From: Sphingobacterium sp. B16(2022)
GTDB taxonomy: Bacteria > Bacteroidota > Bacteroidia > Sphingobacteriales > Sphingobacteriaceae
Reading direction: 5' to 3'
Length of the DNA: 64,000 bases
NCBI RefSeq assembly: GCF_012030425.1
Contig: NZ_JAAUVN010000003.1
Span: 857,354-921,353, forward strand
Within the stretch, counting starts at the first letter, position 1. Every line of letters starts with the position of its first letter. Both the position numbers and the translations under genes were made by a program. The notes beneath the pieces were generated by a model. That model searched no databases. It had not been told where the DNA came from and saw nothing but the letters and a program-made list of their open reading frames with translations. This document shows, piece after piece, positions 1 through 8,474 of this stretch.

Positions 1-712
1 GAGCATCTACCGGTTTTGTAAACCAAACCCTATTTTTAAAGCGGAATGTTTTATCAGTTAAAGCCCCTACAGGACAAACGTCAATTACATTTCCTGAAAA
101 ATCATTCTCTACAACATTTTGAATATAAGTTGAGATTTCGGAATGATCTCCGCGACCAATGATACCGTGCACGCGTTTATCAGTAATCTGATCTGCAACA
201 AACACACATCGATAGCACAAAATGCATCGATTCATATGCAGTTGAATTTTATCTCCTATATCAATACGTTCAAATGTTCTTCGATCAAACTCATATCGCG
301 TCTGCGCAGAGCCGTGCTCAAAACCTAAATCTTGCAATTTACATTCTCCAGCCTGATCACAAACAGGACAATCTAGAGGGTGATTAATCAGCAACATCTC
401 CACAATCGCTTTTCTTGCTTCCACAACATCTGGAGAAGTGATGTTCTCTACTTCCATTCCATCCATCACAGTCGTACGGCAGGAGGCGACCAACTTAGGC
501 ATGGGACGTGGATCTTTTTCAGATCCCTTCGAAACTTTCACTAAGCAGGTACGGCATTTACCACCTGTACCTTCCAACTTAGAATAATAGCACATTGCTG
601 GGGGAACGATATCGCCACCAATTTCACGTGCTGCATTCAAAATTGTTGTTCCTGGCGCAACTTCTACAGGAATACCATCTATAATAACTTTCAATTTAAC
701 CTCTTCTGCCAT
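1..712 (-). CDS. nuoG: NADH-quinone oxidoreductase subunit G, N-terminal part (runs off left edge)
   Basis: This is the first 237 codons of the electron-input subunit of respiratory complex I; the rest lies left of the window. I translated it directly from the minus strand, with ATG at 710-712. It shows the whole N-terminal iron-sulfur part: a [2Fe-2S] ferredoxin domain with Cys41, 53, 56 and 78, a His-ligated [4Fe-4S] motif (His111, Cys115, Cys118, Cys124), and a second [4Fe-4S] set (Cys163, 166, 169, plus Cys213 in a CPVGAL context). These carry electrons from the NuoF flavin toward the membrane arm. It follows nuoF by 27 bp in the same operon. No disruption is seen in the visible part; the C-terminal domain cannot be judged. 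Confidence 0.95.
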   Translation of the reverse strand, partial: MAEEVKLKVIIDGIPVEVAPGTTILNAAREIGGDIVPPAMCYYSKLEGTGGKCRTCLVKVSKGSEKDPRPMPKLVASCRTTVMDGMEVENITSPDVVEARKAIVEMLLINHPLDCPVCDQAGECKLQDLGFEHGSAQTRYEFDRRTFERIDIGDKIQLHMNRCILCYRCVFVADQITDKRVHGIIGRGDHSEISTYIQNVVENDFSGNVIDVCPVGALTDKTFRFKNRVWFTKPVDA

Positions 713-739
713 CTTCGTATCGCGTTTATCACAATCTAA

Positions 740-2092
740 TTAAGAAACAATCGGTAAAGGATCTGCATAATGCGCCAATCCAAAATTACGAGTCAATGCA
801 TCCTCCGGATGATTGATATGCCATTCAAACTCATCTCTAAAATGCCGTATGGCCGCAGCCACTGGCCATGCCGCAGCATCACCTAACGGACAGATCGTAT
901 TTCCTTCAATACGTCTCTGTATATCCCAAAGCAATTCAATATCAGATAAATTGCCATGTCCCATCTCGATCTTGTGCAACACTTTCTCCATCCATCCTGT
1001 TCCCTCTCTACAAGGAGAGCACTGTCCACAACTCTCGTGATGATAAAAACGACTAAAATTCCACGTATTGCGCACAATACACTGATCCTCATCGAAAGCA
1101 ATAAAACCGCCCGATCCCATGGAACTTCCTGTTTGGAAACCTCCATCAGCCAATGATTCATAAGTCATTAAGCGGTTATTGCCATTTGCTGTTTTTAAAA
1201 TTAAATTCGTTGGTAAAATAGGAACTGATGAACCGCCGGGGACTACCGCCTTTAACTTTTTCCCGTTTGCGATACCACCACAATACTCATCTGAATAAAT
1301 AAATTCTTCTACAGATAAGCCTAAATCAATCTCATATACACCTGGCTTTACTAAATTTCCACTGGCTGAAATTAATTTTGTTCCTGTACTCCGCTCAATA
1401 CCAATCTTCGCATATTCTTCTCCACCATCATTAATAATCGGAACAGTAGCGGCAATCGATTCAACATTATTGACTACTGTAGGACAGCCGTATAATCCTG
1501 CTATAGCAGGAAAAGGGGGCTTTATCCTCGGATTTCCTCTTTTACCTTCCAAAGACTCCAATAAAGCAGTCTCTTCACCACAGATATAAGCTCCAGCTCC
1601 AGGCTGTACATAAATCTCTAAATCATAACCTGACCCCAAAATATTCTTACCCAAAAACCCTGCAGCTTTCGCCTGCTCAATGGCACGTTCAAGAATCCGG
1701 ATCTGAGGCATCATTTCACCTCGAACATAGATATAAGAAGTCTTAGCTCCCAAAGCATAGCTAGAGACGATCATTCCCTCCAACAAAGCGTGAGGAATAT
1801 GTGTCATTAAATAACGGTCCTTGAAAGTACCTGGCTCAGATTCATCTCCGTTACACACTAAATAACGAGGAACACCCTCCGGTTTTGCTAAGAAACTCCA
1901 CTTCATCCCAGTAGGAAAACCAGCTCCACCTCTTCCACGAAGACCTGATTTCTTAACTTCTTCAACAACATCATCTGGGGACATCGTTTTAAGTGATTTT
2001 TCGACCGCCCGATATCCACCATGTTGACGATAAACATCAAAAGTTTGAATCCCTGGAACATCAATATGTGTTAACAAAAGTTTACGCGCCAT
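740..2092 (-). CDS. nuoF: NADH-quinone oxidoreductase subunit F (NADH- and FMN-binding)
   Basis: Subunit of the complex I input module that oxidises NADH through FMN and passes electrons to [4Fe-4S] cluster N3. The 450-residue length is normal for the family. The FMN/NADH glycine-rich loop (GRGGAGFP, residues 53-60) and the GDESEPGTFKDR segment (about 82-93) are present. The cluster ligands are Cys355, Cys358 and Cys361 in ESCGQCSPCREGT, plus Cys401. It starts one base after the nuoE stop codon, so the two are almost certainly translated together. The operon order E-F-G is the usual input module. Confidence 0.97.
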   Translation of the reverse strand: MARKLLLTHIDVPGIQTFDVYRQHGGYRAVEKSLKTMSPDDVVEEVKKSGLRGRGGAGFPTGMKWSFLAKPEGVPRYLVCNGDESEPGTFKDRYLMTHIPHALLEGMIVSSYALGAKTSYIYVRGEMMPQIRILERAIEQAKAAGFLGKNILGSGYDLEIYVQPGAGAYICGEETALLESLEGKRGNPRIKPPFPAIAGLYGCPTVVNNVESIAATVPIINDGGEEYAKIGIERSTGTKLISASGNLVKPGVYEIDLGLSVEEFIYSDEYCGGIANGKKLKAVVPGGSSVPILPTNLILKTANGNNRLMTYESLADGGFQTGSSMGSGGFIAFDEDQCIVRNTWNFSRFYHHESCGQCSPCREGTGWMEKVLHKIEMGHGNLSDIELLWDIQRRIEGNTICPLGDAAAWPVAAAIRHFRDEFEWHINHPEDALTRNFGLAHYADPLPIVS

Positions 2093-2093
2093 A

Positions 2094-2612
2094 TTATTTA
2101 GTTTTTGAGCTTAAATCATCTATTAATTGATCAACACGATCTTCGGTTAAGTTTTCGTAGAAAGTGTATTCAGGTCCGATCTGTAAGACAGGCCCATAGC
2201 CACAGGCGGCTAAACACTCGACTCCTCTCCATGAAAACAATCCATCGGCCGTCACTTCTCCTTCTTTAACACCCAATTTATGTTCAAGATGGCTCATAAT
2301 ACGTTCCGCTCCGACTAGACAACAGGGACCAGTTCTGCATATTTCCAAAACATACTTCCCCTGTGGTTGCAAAAGATACATCGTATAAAAAGAAGCAACC
2401 TCATAAACTTCAATCGGCTCTATACTTAAATAATAAGCGACCTTATCCATAGTATCAGGACTTAACCACCCGAACTCTGCTTGTACTAAATGCAGTATAG
2501 GAAGCAATGCCGATTTCTGTCTCCCTTCCGGAAAACGTCCCACTACTTCAGCAAATTGATTTAGCAATGTTGAAGAAAATTCAACATATTCATTATTTTT
2601 TATACTAAGCAT
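2094..2612 (-). CDS. nuoE: NADH-quinone oxidoreductase subunit E (24 kDa, [2Fe-2S])
   Basis: Thioredoxin-fold [2Fe-2S] subunit (cluster N1a) that sits beside NuoF in the NADH dehydrogenase module. The 172 residues match the family length. Ligands are Cys92 and Cys97 (spaced C-x4-C in ICRTGPC) and Cys133 and Cys137 (C-x3-C in CLAAC). The N-terminal helical bundle has the characteristic segment ending EVASFYTMY. The start overlaps the nuoD 3' end by 8 bp, which suggests translational coupling. Confidence 0.97.
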   Translation of the reverse strand: MLSIKNNEYVEFSSTLLNQFAEVVGRFPEGRQKSALLPILHLVQAEFGWLSPDTMDKVAYYLSIEPIEVYEVASFYTMYLLQPQGKYVLEICRTGPCCLVGAERIMSHLEHKLGVKEGEVTADGLFSWRGVECLAACGYGPVLQIGPEYTFYENLTEDRVDQLIDDLSSKTK

Positions 2613-3840
2613 CTAATTCTCCTGCAATAACGTTAAGACTACTCATATTAAGAATCGCATCCGAAAGTAACATTCCTGCACTCATCGGAGCAAACATTTG
2701 GTAATTGACAAAGGAAGGCCTTCTGAAATGTAAACGATAAGGGGTACGTCCACCATCGTGTACCAGATAAAATCCCAATTCTCCATTGGCACCTTCGACA
2801 GCGTGGTAAACTTCAGCCTTTGGGGTATCAACTTCTCCCATCACAATCTTAAAATGATAAATTAATGCTTCCATATTGGTGTACACCTGTTCTTTTGGAG
2901 GTAAATAAAACTCCGGTACATCAGCATGAAAAACTCCCTTAGGTTCTTTCTCTATTTTAGCTAAAGCCTGTTCAATAATGCGTAAAGATTGCCACATTTC
3001 TTCATTACGCACCATATAGCGATCATAAACATCTCCTTTTGTACCTACAGGGATATCAAAATCAAATTCATCATAGGAACAATAGGGGTTTTGAACCCGA
3101 ATATCATAATCCACACCTGTAGCACGTAAAATAGGACCAGACCAGCTATAATCCAAAGCTTCTTCCGGCGTAACGGCCGCAATTCCAGATGTTCGCTCTA
3201 TAAAAATTCGGTTTCGGTCAAATAGCTCCATAAATTCTGTCAGAACCGGAGGAAATCTTTTTAAAAATTCTTCAATCTTTGCAAATGCAATAGCATTAAA
3301 GTCTCTTTCAAAACCACCGATACGACCAATGTTGGTCGTTAAACGGGCTCCACATATTTCTTCAAAAATTTCATATATAAACTCCCGCTCCTGCATAACA
3401 TACAAAAAGCCTGAAAATGCCCCCGTATCAACACCGAGAATACCGTTACAGATAATATGGTCAGCAATACGAGCCAATTCCATTACGATAACCCGCATAT
3501 ACTGGACACGCTTTGGAATTTCTATTTTTAATAACTTCTCAACGGTCATATGCCAGCCCATATTATTAATGGGGGCAGAACAATAATTCAATCTATCGGT
3601 GAGCGGGGTAATCTGATAAAATGGTCGATGTTCAGCAATTTTTTCAAACGCCCGATGGATATAACCGATTGTTGAAACACCGCTAACAATACGTTCACCA
3701 TCAATTTGGACTACGTTTTGAAATACACCATGAGTCGCAGGATGTGTAGGACCAATATTTAAGGTTATCAACTCATCCTGGGGATCATTATCATCGTAAA
3801 CAGGTTTATTTGGGGATATCTTGGTAATATAATCGTTCAT
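2605..3840 (-). CDS. nuoD: NADH-quinone oxidoreductase subunit D (49 kDa)
   Basis: Hydrogenase-large-subunit-like protein that helps form the quinone site of complex I at the junction of the peripheral and membrane arms. The 411 residues are close to the usual length. The early segment LNIGPTHPATHGVFQ is the conserved loop near the quinone pocket, and the protein ends in a typical short tail after NMSSLNVIAGELD. It is a separate gene, not fused to nuoC as in enterobacteria. It lies 20 bp after nuoC and overlaps nuoE. Confidence 0.97.
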   Translation of the reverse strand: MNDYITKISPNKPVYDDNDPQDELITLNIGPTHPATHGVFQNVVQIDGERIVSGVSTIGYIHRAFEKIAEHRPFYQITPLTDRLNYCSAPINNMGWHMTVEKLLKIEIPKRVQYMRVIVMELARIADHIICNGILGVDTGAFSGFLYVMQEREFIYEIFEEICGARLTTNIGRIGGFERDFNAIAFAKIEEFLKRFPPVLTEFMELFDRNRIFIERTSGIAAVTPEEALDYSWSGPILRATGVDYDIRVQNPYCSYDEFDFDIPVGTKGDVYDRYMVRNEEMWQSLRIIEQALAKIEKEPKGVFHADVPEFYLPPKEQVYTNMEALIYHFKIVMGEVDTPKAEVYHAVEGANGELGFYLVHDGGRTPYRLHFRRPSFVNYQMFAPMSAGMLLSDAILNMSSLNVIAGELDA

Positions 3841-3860
3841 AACTGGTTTCCTTTCTAACG

Positions 3861-4373
3861 TTAACGTCCAAAATAGAGATCTTTCTTGTCTACACGGTTG
3901 GGGTCTTCTAAAGGGTATTCCTTCCGCATAGGATAAACCTCCATCTCATCTACATTTAATATCCTCCTTAAATCTGGATGCCCTAAAAACTGTATACCAT
4001 AAAAATCATACGTTTCTCGCTCCATCCAATTTGCACCTTTCCAAATGGTAGTAGCCGTAGGAATTTCCGGATTTTGTCCGTCTATCGTCACTTTAATCCG
4101 AATCCGAATATTATGCACGAGGCTATTCAGATGATATACCACTTCAAATGACTGTTTCTGCTGCGGATAGTGAACTGCCGTAATATCTGTCAAGTGAATA
4201 AACTGCAATTCCGCATCATGTTTCAAAAAAGTCAACACAGCATGAATAGCATCAATATGTACATTCACTGTTAATAGATCATAGTCATCAGCCAATTGTG
4301 ACACATCAGCACCGAATTTAGACCCTAACTTCTCCCACAAATAGGTATTATCTATCTTATTCATAAGTTTCAA
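3861..4373 (-). CDS. nuoC: NADH-quinone oxidoreductase subunit C (30 kDa)
   Basis: Peripheral-arm subunit of complex I that packs against NuoD. The family signature is clear near the C-terminus (ERETYDFYGIQFLGHPDLRRIL, about residues 119-140), followed by MRKEYPLEDP. The 170-residue length is typical of stand-alone NuoC. The start overlaps the nuoB 3' end by 17 bp; a second Met three codons in would still overlap. No metal ligands are expected and none are seen. Confidence 0.96.
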   Translation of the reverse strand: MKLMNKIDNTYLWEKLGSKFGADVSQLADDYDLLTVNVHIDAIHAVLTFLKHDAELQFIHLTDITAVHYPQQKQSFEVVYHLNSLVHNIRIRIKVTIDGQNPEIPTATTIWKGANWMERETYDFYGIQFLGHPDLRRILNVDEMEVYPMRKEYPLEDPNRVDKKDLYFGR

Positions 4374-4908
4374 TTCCGTATTTTTCTAATAAAGCGCGGT
4401 ATTCAGGTGTATTTCTCCTATTCAATGATTCATTTTTAACAATATCCTGCAAGCGTAAGACGCCGTCTAATATTGCTTCTGGCCTCGGCGGACATCCAGG
4501 CACATATACATCAACAGGAATAATTTCATCGATTCCCTGTAAGACAGAATACGTATCAAAAATCCCTCCGCTTGAGGCGCATGCACCAACCGCAATCACC
4601 CAACGAGGTTCAGCCATTTGCATATACACCTGCTTTAAAACAGGAGCCATCTTTTTAGCAATGGTTCCCATTACCAATAACATATCGGCTTGGCGAGGAG
4701 AAAAACTTGGTCTTTCTGCGCCAAAACGAGCAAGATCATATGTTGAACCCATTGTAGCCATAAATTCGATCCCACAACAAGAAGTAGCAAAAGGCAAAGG
4801 CCATAAAGAATTTGAACGCGCCAAACCAATCGCTTTATCCAAACTCGTGGCAAAAAAACCAGCGCCCTCAACTCCCGGAGGTGCTTTGGCCAACTTAATA
4901 TCGCTCAT
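4357..4908 (-). CDS. nuoB: NADH-quinone oxidoreductase subunit B (cluster N2)
   Basis: Carries [4Fe-4S] cluster N2, the last electron carrier before ubiquinone or menaquinone. Ligands are the tandem Cys44-Cys45 (CCGIEFM), Cys110 (GACASSGG) and Cys139 (PGCPPRPE). The 183 residues match the family. There is a 102-bp gap to nuoA in which I see no promoter or hairpin, so the operon probably continues. It overlaps nuoC by 17 bp. Confidence 0.97.
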   Translation of the reverse strand: MSDIKLAKAPPGVEGAGFFATSLDKAIGLARSNSLWPLPFATSCCGIEFMATMGSTYDLARFGAERPSFSPRQADMLLVMGTIAKKMAPVLKQVYMQMAEPRWVIAVGACASSGGIFDTYSVLQGIDEIIPVDVYVPGCPPRPEAILDGVLRLQDIVKNESLNRRNTPEYRALLEKYGIETYE

Positions 4909-5010
4909 GGAAATATAATTTAAAGTGGTTTACAGTTGTGTGCTATCGCACATATCAAAACTAACATTTTCTAGATAAAAATCAAGCTGTTAGCGCAATT
5001 TAGAACTATT

Positions 5011-5388
5011 CTAATCCCAGCTCAAAGCTTTCTTTTTAATGACATAAATGAAGCCTAAAAGCAACATGGCCATAAAAATAAACATCTGGATCAAACCTTC
5101 AAATCCAAATTCTCGAAAATTAACTGCCCACGGATACATAAAGATAACTTCGACATCAAAAATGACAAACAGAATAGCAACAAGAAAATACTTAATCGAG
5201 AAGGGCTGTCTTGCATTTCCAACAACTTCAATACCCGACTCAAATGAACTAAGCTTATTTGCAGTTCTTACTTTTGGGCCAATGAGATGTGTGATGATGA
5301 TCGTTCCAATACCAAATCCAGCAGCAACAATAAGCTGAAATAAAATTGGCAGATAGTCAATAGGTGCATTCGCACTAAATTGCTCCAT
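5011..5388 (-). CDS. nuoA: NADH-quinone oxidoreductase subunit A (membrane)
   Basis: Small three-helix membrane subunit of complex I and the first gene of the nuo operon here. Hydrophobic helices lie near the N-terminus (LPILFQLIVAAGFGIGTIIITHLI), in the middle (YFLVAILFVIFDVEVIFMYPWA) and near the C-terminus (MFIFMAMLLLGFIYVI). The family signature SFESGIEVVGNARQPFSIKYF is present. The frame is open up to 5460, but an ATG there would lie inside the upstream gene's terminator hairpin. The internal ATG at 5388 (MEQFSANAP) leaves room for a promoter and gives about 125 residues, the normal NuoA length. Confidence 0.93.
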   Translation of the reverse strand: MEQFSANAPIDYLPILFQLIVAAGFGIGTIIITHLIGPKVRTANKLSSFESGIEVVGNARQPFSIKYFLVAILFVIFDVEVIFMYPWAVNFREFGFEGLIQMFIFMAMLLLGFIYVIKKKALSWD

Positions 5389-5444
5389 ATCAAAAATGTT
5401 TATATTGGTAAAACCTAAATTTAAGAAAAAATAGCCTAAAATCA

Positions 5445-5476
5445 AAAAAGGGGAGAACATTTGTTCTCCCCTTTTT
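5445..5476 (-). terminator. Intrinsic terminator of the exbB-tonB-TPR operon
   Basis: A perfect 15-bp inverted repeat (TGTTCTCCCCTTTTT against its complement) with a 2-nt spacer lies 18 bp beyond the TPR gene stop. In the minus-strand transcript it ends in a T run. It separates the TonB operon from the nuo operon and contains the far-upstream ATG of the nuoA frame, which argues against that start. Confidence 0.85.
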
Positions 5477-5493
5477 ATTTTAAAATACTAAGT

Positions 5494-7212
5494 CTATTTA
5501 ATACCTTCTAAATAAGATTTAGCATTCTCATTTTCAGGATCTAATTTCAATACTTCTTGGAAACTAGCTTTTGCTTTAGCCATTTCATTTTTACTGTATT
5601 GGAAGAAACCAATATAAGTGTAAGCATCGATTAAATATGCTTTATTTTTCTCTTGTGTGCCTCTTTCGTTGATAACTTTAATTAATTTTTCGAAAGGAGC
5701 CACAAAATCACCTTTTGGAGTTTCCAAATTATCCGTACCTAAAGCAGAGAAAGCTTTGTAGTATAGCGCTGGAACCAAGTATTTTTCTAATACCTCAGGT
5801 TTATTCGCATTTTCGATAACGGTTAACTGTGCTTGCGATTTTACAAAAGCGGCAACAGCTTGATCTTTTAAAGCTTGATCGGTTACATTACCTTCCTCAT
5901 CCTTACTTTCCTGATCTTTTTTAAAGCCAATTTGGTAATTACCTTCTCCAGCATAATAATTAGAATCGAAGTAATAATCAGTATCAGGATATTTAGCAAT
6001 AATCTCAAATAATGCTACTGCAGTTGCAGTCTCTTGATCTTGATATTTTGCAAATGCTGTTTCAGCAACTTCTGCTAACAATTCTTTATCTTGATCAATT
6101 GCTTTTTGAATAAATACAATACCCGATTCAACTTTATTATTAGCGACATCAGATAAACCTGCATACATATTATCCAAAGGAATTACACGTAGAGGATCCA
6201 TTTTTGCAAACATCTTTTGTATATTCTCAGATGCTTTAGCGTAGTCTTTATTTCTAAATGCATTGTATGCTAAATAACGATAAATCTTAGGATCTACATC
6301 TGGATTTTTCGCTAATTCTTCAGAAACTGCTCCTAACTCATCGTATTGTCTAGCATAAACCAAGAAATCGGCATAACGGATCTTTGCTTCCAAAGAGTTA
6401 TCACCATTAACTTCTAAATACTTTTTATATTGCTCAACACCTTTTTTATTTAATTCCACATACTTCTCGTCAGATGTACCAGGTGCTTTTGACCACATAT
6501 TGTAAGTCTCCGCCAGTTCACGGTAAGTCGGAGCATAAGTAGGTGACGCTGTAGTAATCTCTGTCAATTGAGCAACTGCCTCATCAAAAGCTTGTGCACC
6601 ACGAACAATTACTGCAAGTCCAATTTTAGCGCGAGTTGAATTCGGATCCAAATCAGTTGCTTCACTATAACTTGAGTAAGCGCTACTTGCTTCCTTCAAT
6701 CCTCTGTAAGCATCTCCCAATGCTAAAGGAATAGCAGCATCTTTAGCATTCTTTGCTTTAGCTTGTGTTAAATAATCCAAGGCTTTTGCATAGTCTGGCT
6801 CTGGCGCCTTAATATAAGCACGACCAATTTCCAACAATTCTTCGTAATCTTTTTTCTTTAAGTTTGCACTAGCTGCAGAAAATTTAGCTTCAGCCGAAGC
6901 CTTATCTTTTTTCAACAAATCAATGTAGCCTAAACCAACGTTATTAATCTGTGATTTTGGATCAGCAGTCAAACCTTGATTGAAGAAAATTGCCGCAGAA
7001 TCAGGCTTATCATTGACTAAATAAATCTGACCTAAATAGAAGTAATTATCACCAACCTTAGCTTGTTTACTTACTAATTGTTGCAAAATTGTTTTTGCTT
7101 TACCGTAGTTTTCTGTTTCAATAGCCGCTCTAGCATCCTTTAAACTTTGTGCACTTGCTGTGCCAACAGAACCTGCTAATAACAGACTAAATAATAATTT
7201 ACTGTTTGTCAT
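5494..7212 (-). CDS. Secreted tetratricopeptide-repeat protein, last gene of the TonB operon
   Basis: A 572-residue protein with a clear signal peptide (LLFSLLLAGSVGTASAQS, cleavage near residue 22) followed by TPR-like helical pairs through most of its length. Examples are YGKAKTILQQLVSKQ near the N-terminus and MAKAKASFQEVLKLDPENENAKSYL at the C-terminus. It is probably periplasmic and a scaffold or docking protein, but no enzyme motif is seen. It starts 26 bp after the PstS-like lipoprotein and ends at a strong terminator, so it belongs to the exbB-exbD-tonB transcription unit or to an internal-promoter unit with the lipoprotein. A role in TonB-dependent uptake is inferred only from position. 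Confidence 0.8.
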   Translation of the reverse strand: MTNSKLLFSLLLAGSVGTASAQSLKDARAAIETENYGKAKTILQQLVSKQAKVGDNYFYLGQIYLVNDKPDSAAIFFNQGLTADPKSQINNVGLGYIDLLKKDKASAEAKFSAASANLKKKDYEELLEIGRAYIKAPEPDYAKALDYLTQAKAKNAKDAAIPLALGDAYRGLKEASSAYSSYSEATDLDPNSTRAKIGLAVIVRGAQAFDEAVAQLTEITTASPTYAPTYRELAETYNMWSKAPGTSDEKYVELNKKGVEQYKKYLEVNGDNSLEAKIRYADFLVYARQYDELGAVSEELAKNPDVDPKIYRYLAYNAFRNKDYAKASENIQKMFAKMDPLRVIPLDNMYAGLSDVANNKVESGIVFIQKAIDQDKELLAEVAETAFAKYQDQETATAVALFEIIAKYPDTDYYFDSNYYAGEGNYQIGFKKDQESKDEEGNVTDQALKDQAVAAFVKSQAQLTVIENANKPEVLEKYLVPALYYKAFSALGTDNLETPKGDFVAPFEKLIKVINERGTQEKNKAYLIDAYTYIGFFQYSKNEMAKAKASFQEVLKLDPENENAKSYLEGIK

Positions 7213-7238
7213 AATCTATTGTTGTACTATTTTATACT

Positions 7239-8174
7239 CTAATTTAAACTGTTTTCTTCTCTAATAATAATATCACGTCCTGGCATTGTTGCAGGTAAAA
7301 GTCCAGCTTTTAAAAAAATACGCTGACCTCTATCTCCTGTCAAAAAGGCACTAAAGCCCAGGCCTAAGCCCATGTTCGGCTGATAATTCAATACATATAT
7401 AGGTCTTGTAAAAGGATATACACCTAAAGATATATTGGATTGCGAAGGTTTGTAGAACAAACCGTCTTTCTTAGCTCCTAAAGCATTTTCTACGCTCAAT
7501 GTACGAATTTTATTCAATAATTCAGATTTTTTTTGAGTCATATCCAATATCCAGTTGAAACCTACAATTCCGATACTTCCTTTATTCTCACTCACATATT
7601 TGATGACATCAGTATTATTCTCTAAGGCAGAAATCGCTGTTGGATCAATTTTATCAATAGATAGATATTCCTTTAAAAATCGTAAAGTACTTGAGTTTGC
7701 ATTATCAAAAACTACTTTGTACTTACCTTTAAGTGTGCCGTTTAACAATGATTTAACGTCAGAAAGTGTGATGATAGTATCTGCATCACTAACATTATTT
7801 ATCAAAGCGATTGCATCACTCCCTATTTGATATTCCTTTGGAACAATTTTTCGGTCCTTAAAATTTTTCCCCTCAGCAGCTGTCAACTTACGTGTTAAAA
7901 TAATCACATTTGAAGTATCCGCCAATAACGCATTTATGGCTTTAATTTCAGGTTTGGCCAACAATTGTATGGTAGCATCTGAGTATGAACTTTGAAATAC
8001 ATCAACCTGTTCTTTAATGATTGGATACAAGGTCTCATCAACAAGTACATTTACTTTACCTCGTAGAATATCCTCACTGGGAGCTGTTGGAGCTTGCTTG
8101 CCATTACGATTACAACTCATCAACATAAAAACTCCAGAAATTGAAAATAAAATTATTTTTAAGCTGTTTTTCAT
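7239..8174 (-). CDS. PstS-like substrate-binding lipoprotein in the TonB operon
   Basis: A 311-residue lipoprotein with a signal peptide and lipid-attachment cysteine at residue 21 (VFMLMSC). The body resembles the periplasmic phosphate-binding-like superfamily: the start of the first lobe (VNVLVDETLYPIIKEQVDVF), a D/A/I switch region (GSDAIALINNVSD) and a late NYQPNMGLGLGFSAFLTGDRGQRIF segment. No pstC, pstA or pstB gene is nearby. It sits between a small membrane protein and a TPR protein downstream of tonB, so it may act with the TonB machinery rather than an ABC transporter. The ligand is unknown; phosphate is only one possibility. Confidence 0.78.
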   Translation of the reverse strand: MKNSLKIILFSISGVFMLMSCNRNGKQAPTAPSEDILRGKVNVLVDETLYPIIKEQVDVFQSSYSDATIQLLAKPEIKAINALLADTSNVIILTRKLTAAEGKNFKDRKIVPKEYQIGSDAIALINNVSDADTIITLSDVKSLLNGTLKGKYKVVFDNANSSTLRFLKEYLSIDKIDPTAISALENNTDVIKYVSENKGSIGIVGFNWILDMTQKKSELLNKIRTLSVENALGAKKDGLFYKPSQSNISLGVYPFTRPIYVLNYQPNMGLGLGFSAFLTGDRGQRIFLKAGLLPATMPGRDIIIREENSLN

Positions 8175-8212
8175 AGGGCAATCATTTAATAAATAGGTTG
8201 CAAAAATTAAGG

Positions 8213-8220
8213 CAAATCTA
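8213..8220 (-). promoter_or_regulatory. Candidate internal -7 box (TAGATTTG) before the PstS-like gene
   Basis: Minus-strand TAGATTTG matches the Bacteroidota TAnnTTTG -7 element. It lies in the 60-bp gap after the small membrane-protein gene, 38 nt before the lipoprotein start. It could let the lipoprotein and TPR genes be expressed apart from tonB. No good -33 element was seen. Confidence 0.4.
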
Positions 8221-8234
8221 ATTTCGTAACGAGG

Positions 8235-8471
8235 CTAATTAAAATTACTTTGCCACAATCTGACGAAACGAAGGAAAGAATAAACAATCAGAACAACTCC
8301 AAACAATGTTCTATACGTTGGGTTGATGTCCAAGGGTAAATCTTTCCAAAAAATAACCAGTAAGCCCAGCCCAAAATACAAGCCAAACATAAATAGTCCT
8401 AAAATAGACAGAAATCGCTTTATAGGCGATTTCTGTCTGTAATTTGTATTATTCGAATTAAAGTTCGCCAC
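8235..8471 (-). CDS. Small two-helix membrane protein between tonB and the PstS-like gene
   Basis: A 78-residue protein with a basic, Asn-rich cytoplasmic N-terminus and two hydrophobic segments (about residues 20-43, LSILGLFMFGLYFGLGLLVIF, and 53-68, LFGVVLIVYSFLRFV). I do not recognise a named family with certainty. It begins 3 bp after the tonB stop, so it is tightly coupled to tonB and may be an accessory of the TonB/ExbBD complex. That role is inferred from position alone. Confidence 0.75.
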   Translation of the reverse strand: MANFNSNNTNYRQKSPIKRFLSILGLFMFGLYFGLGLLVIFWKDLPLDINPTYRTLFGVVLIVYSFLRFVRLWQSNFN

Positions 8472-8474
8472 TAA

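Noticed and set aside
5389..5460. Upstream ATG of the nuoA frame (5460)
   Set aside because: It lies in the loop of a perfect terminator hairpin and would add 24 residues not found in NuoA.
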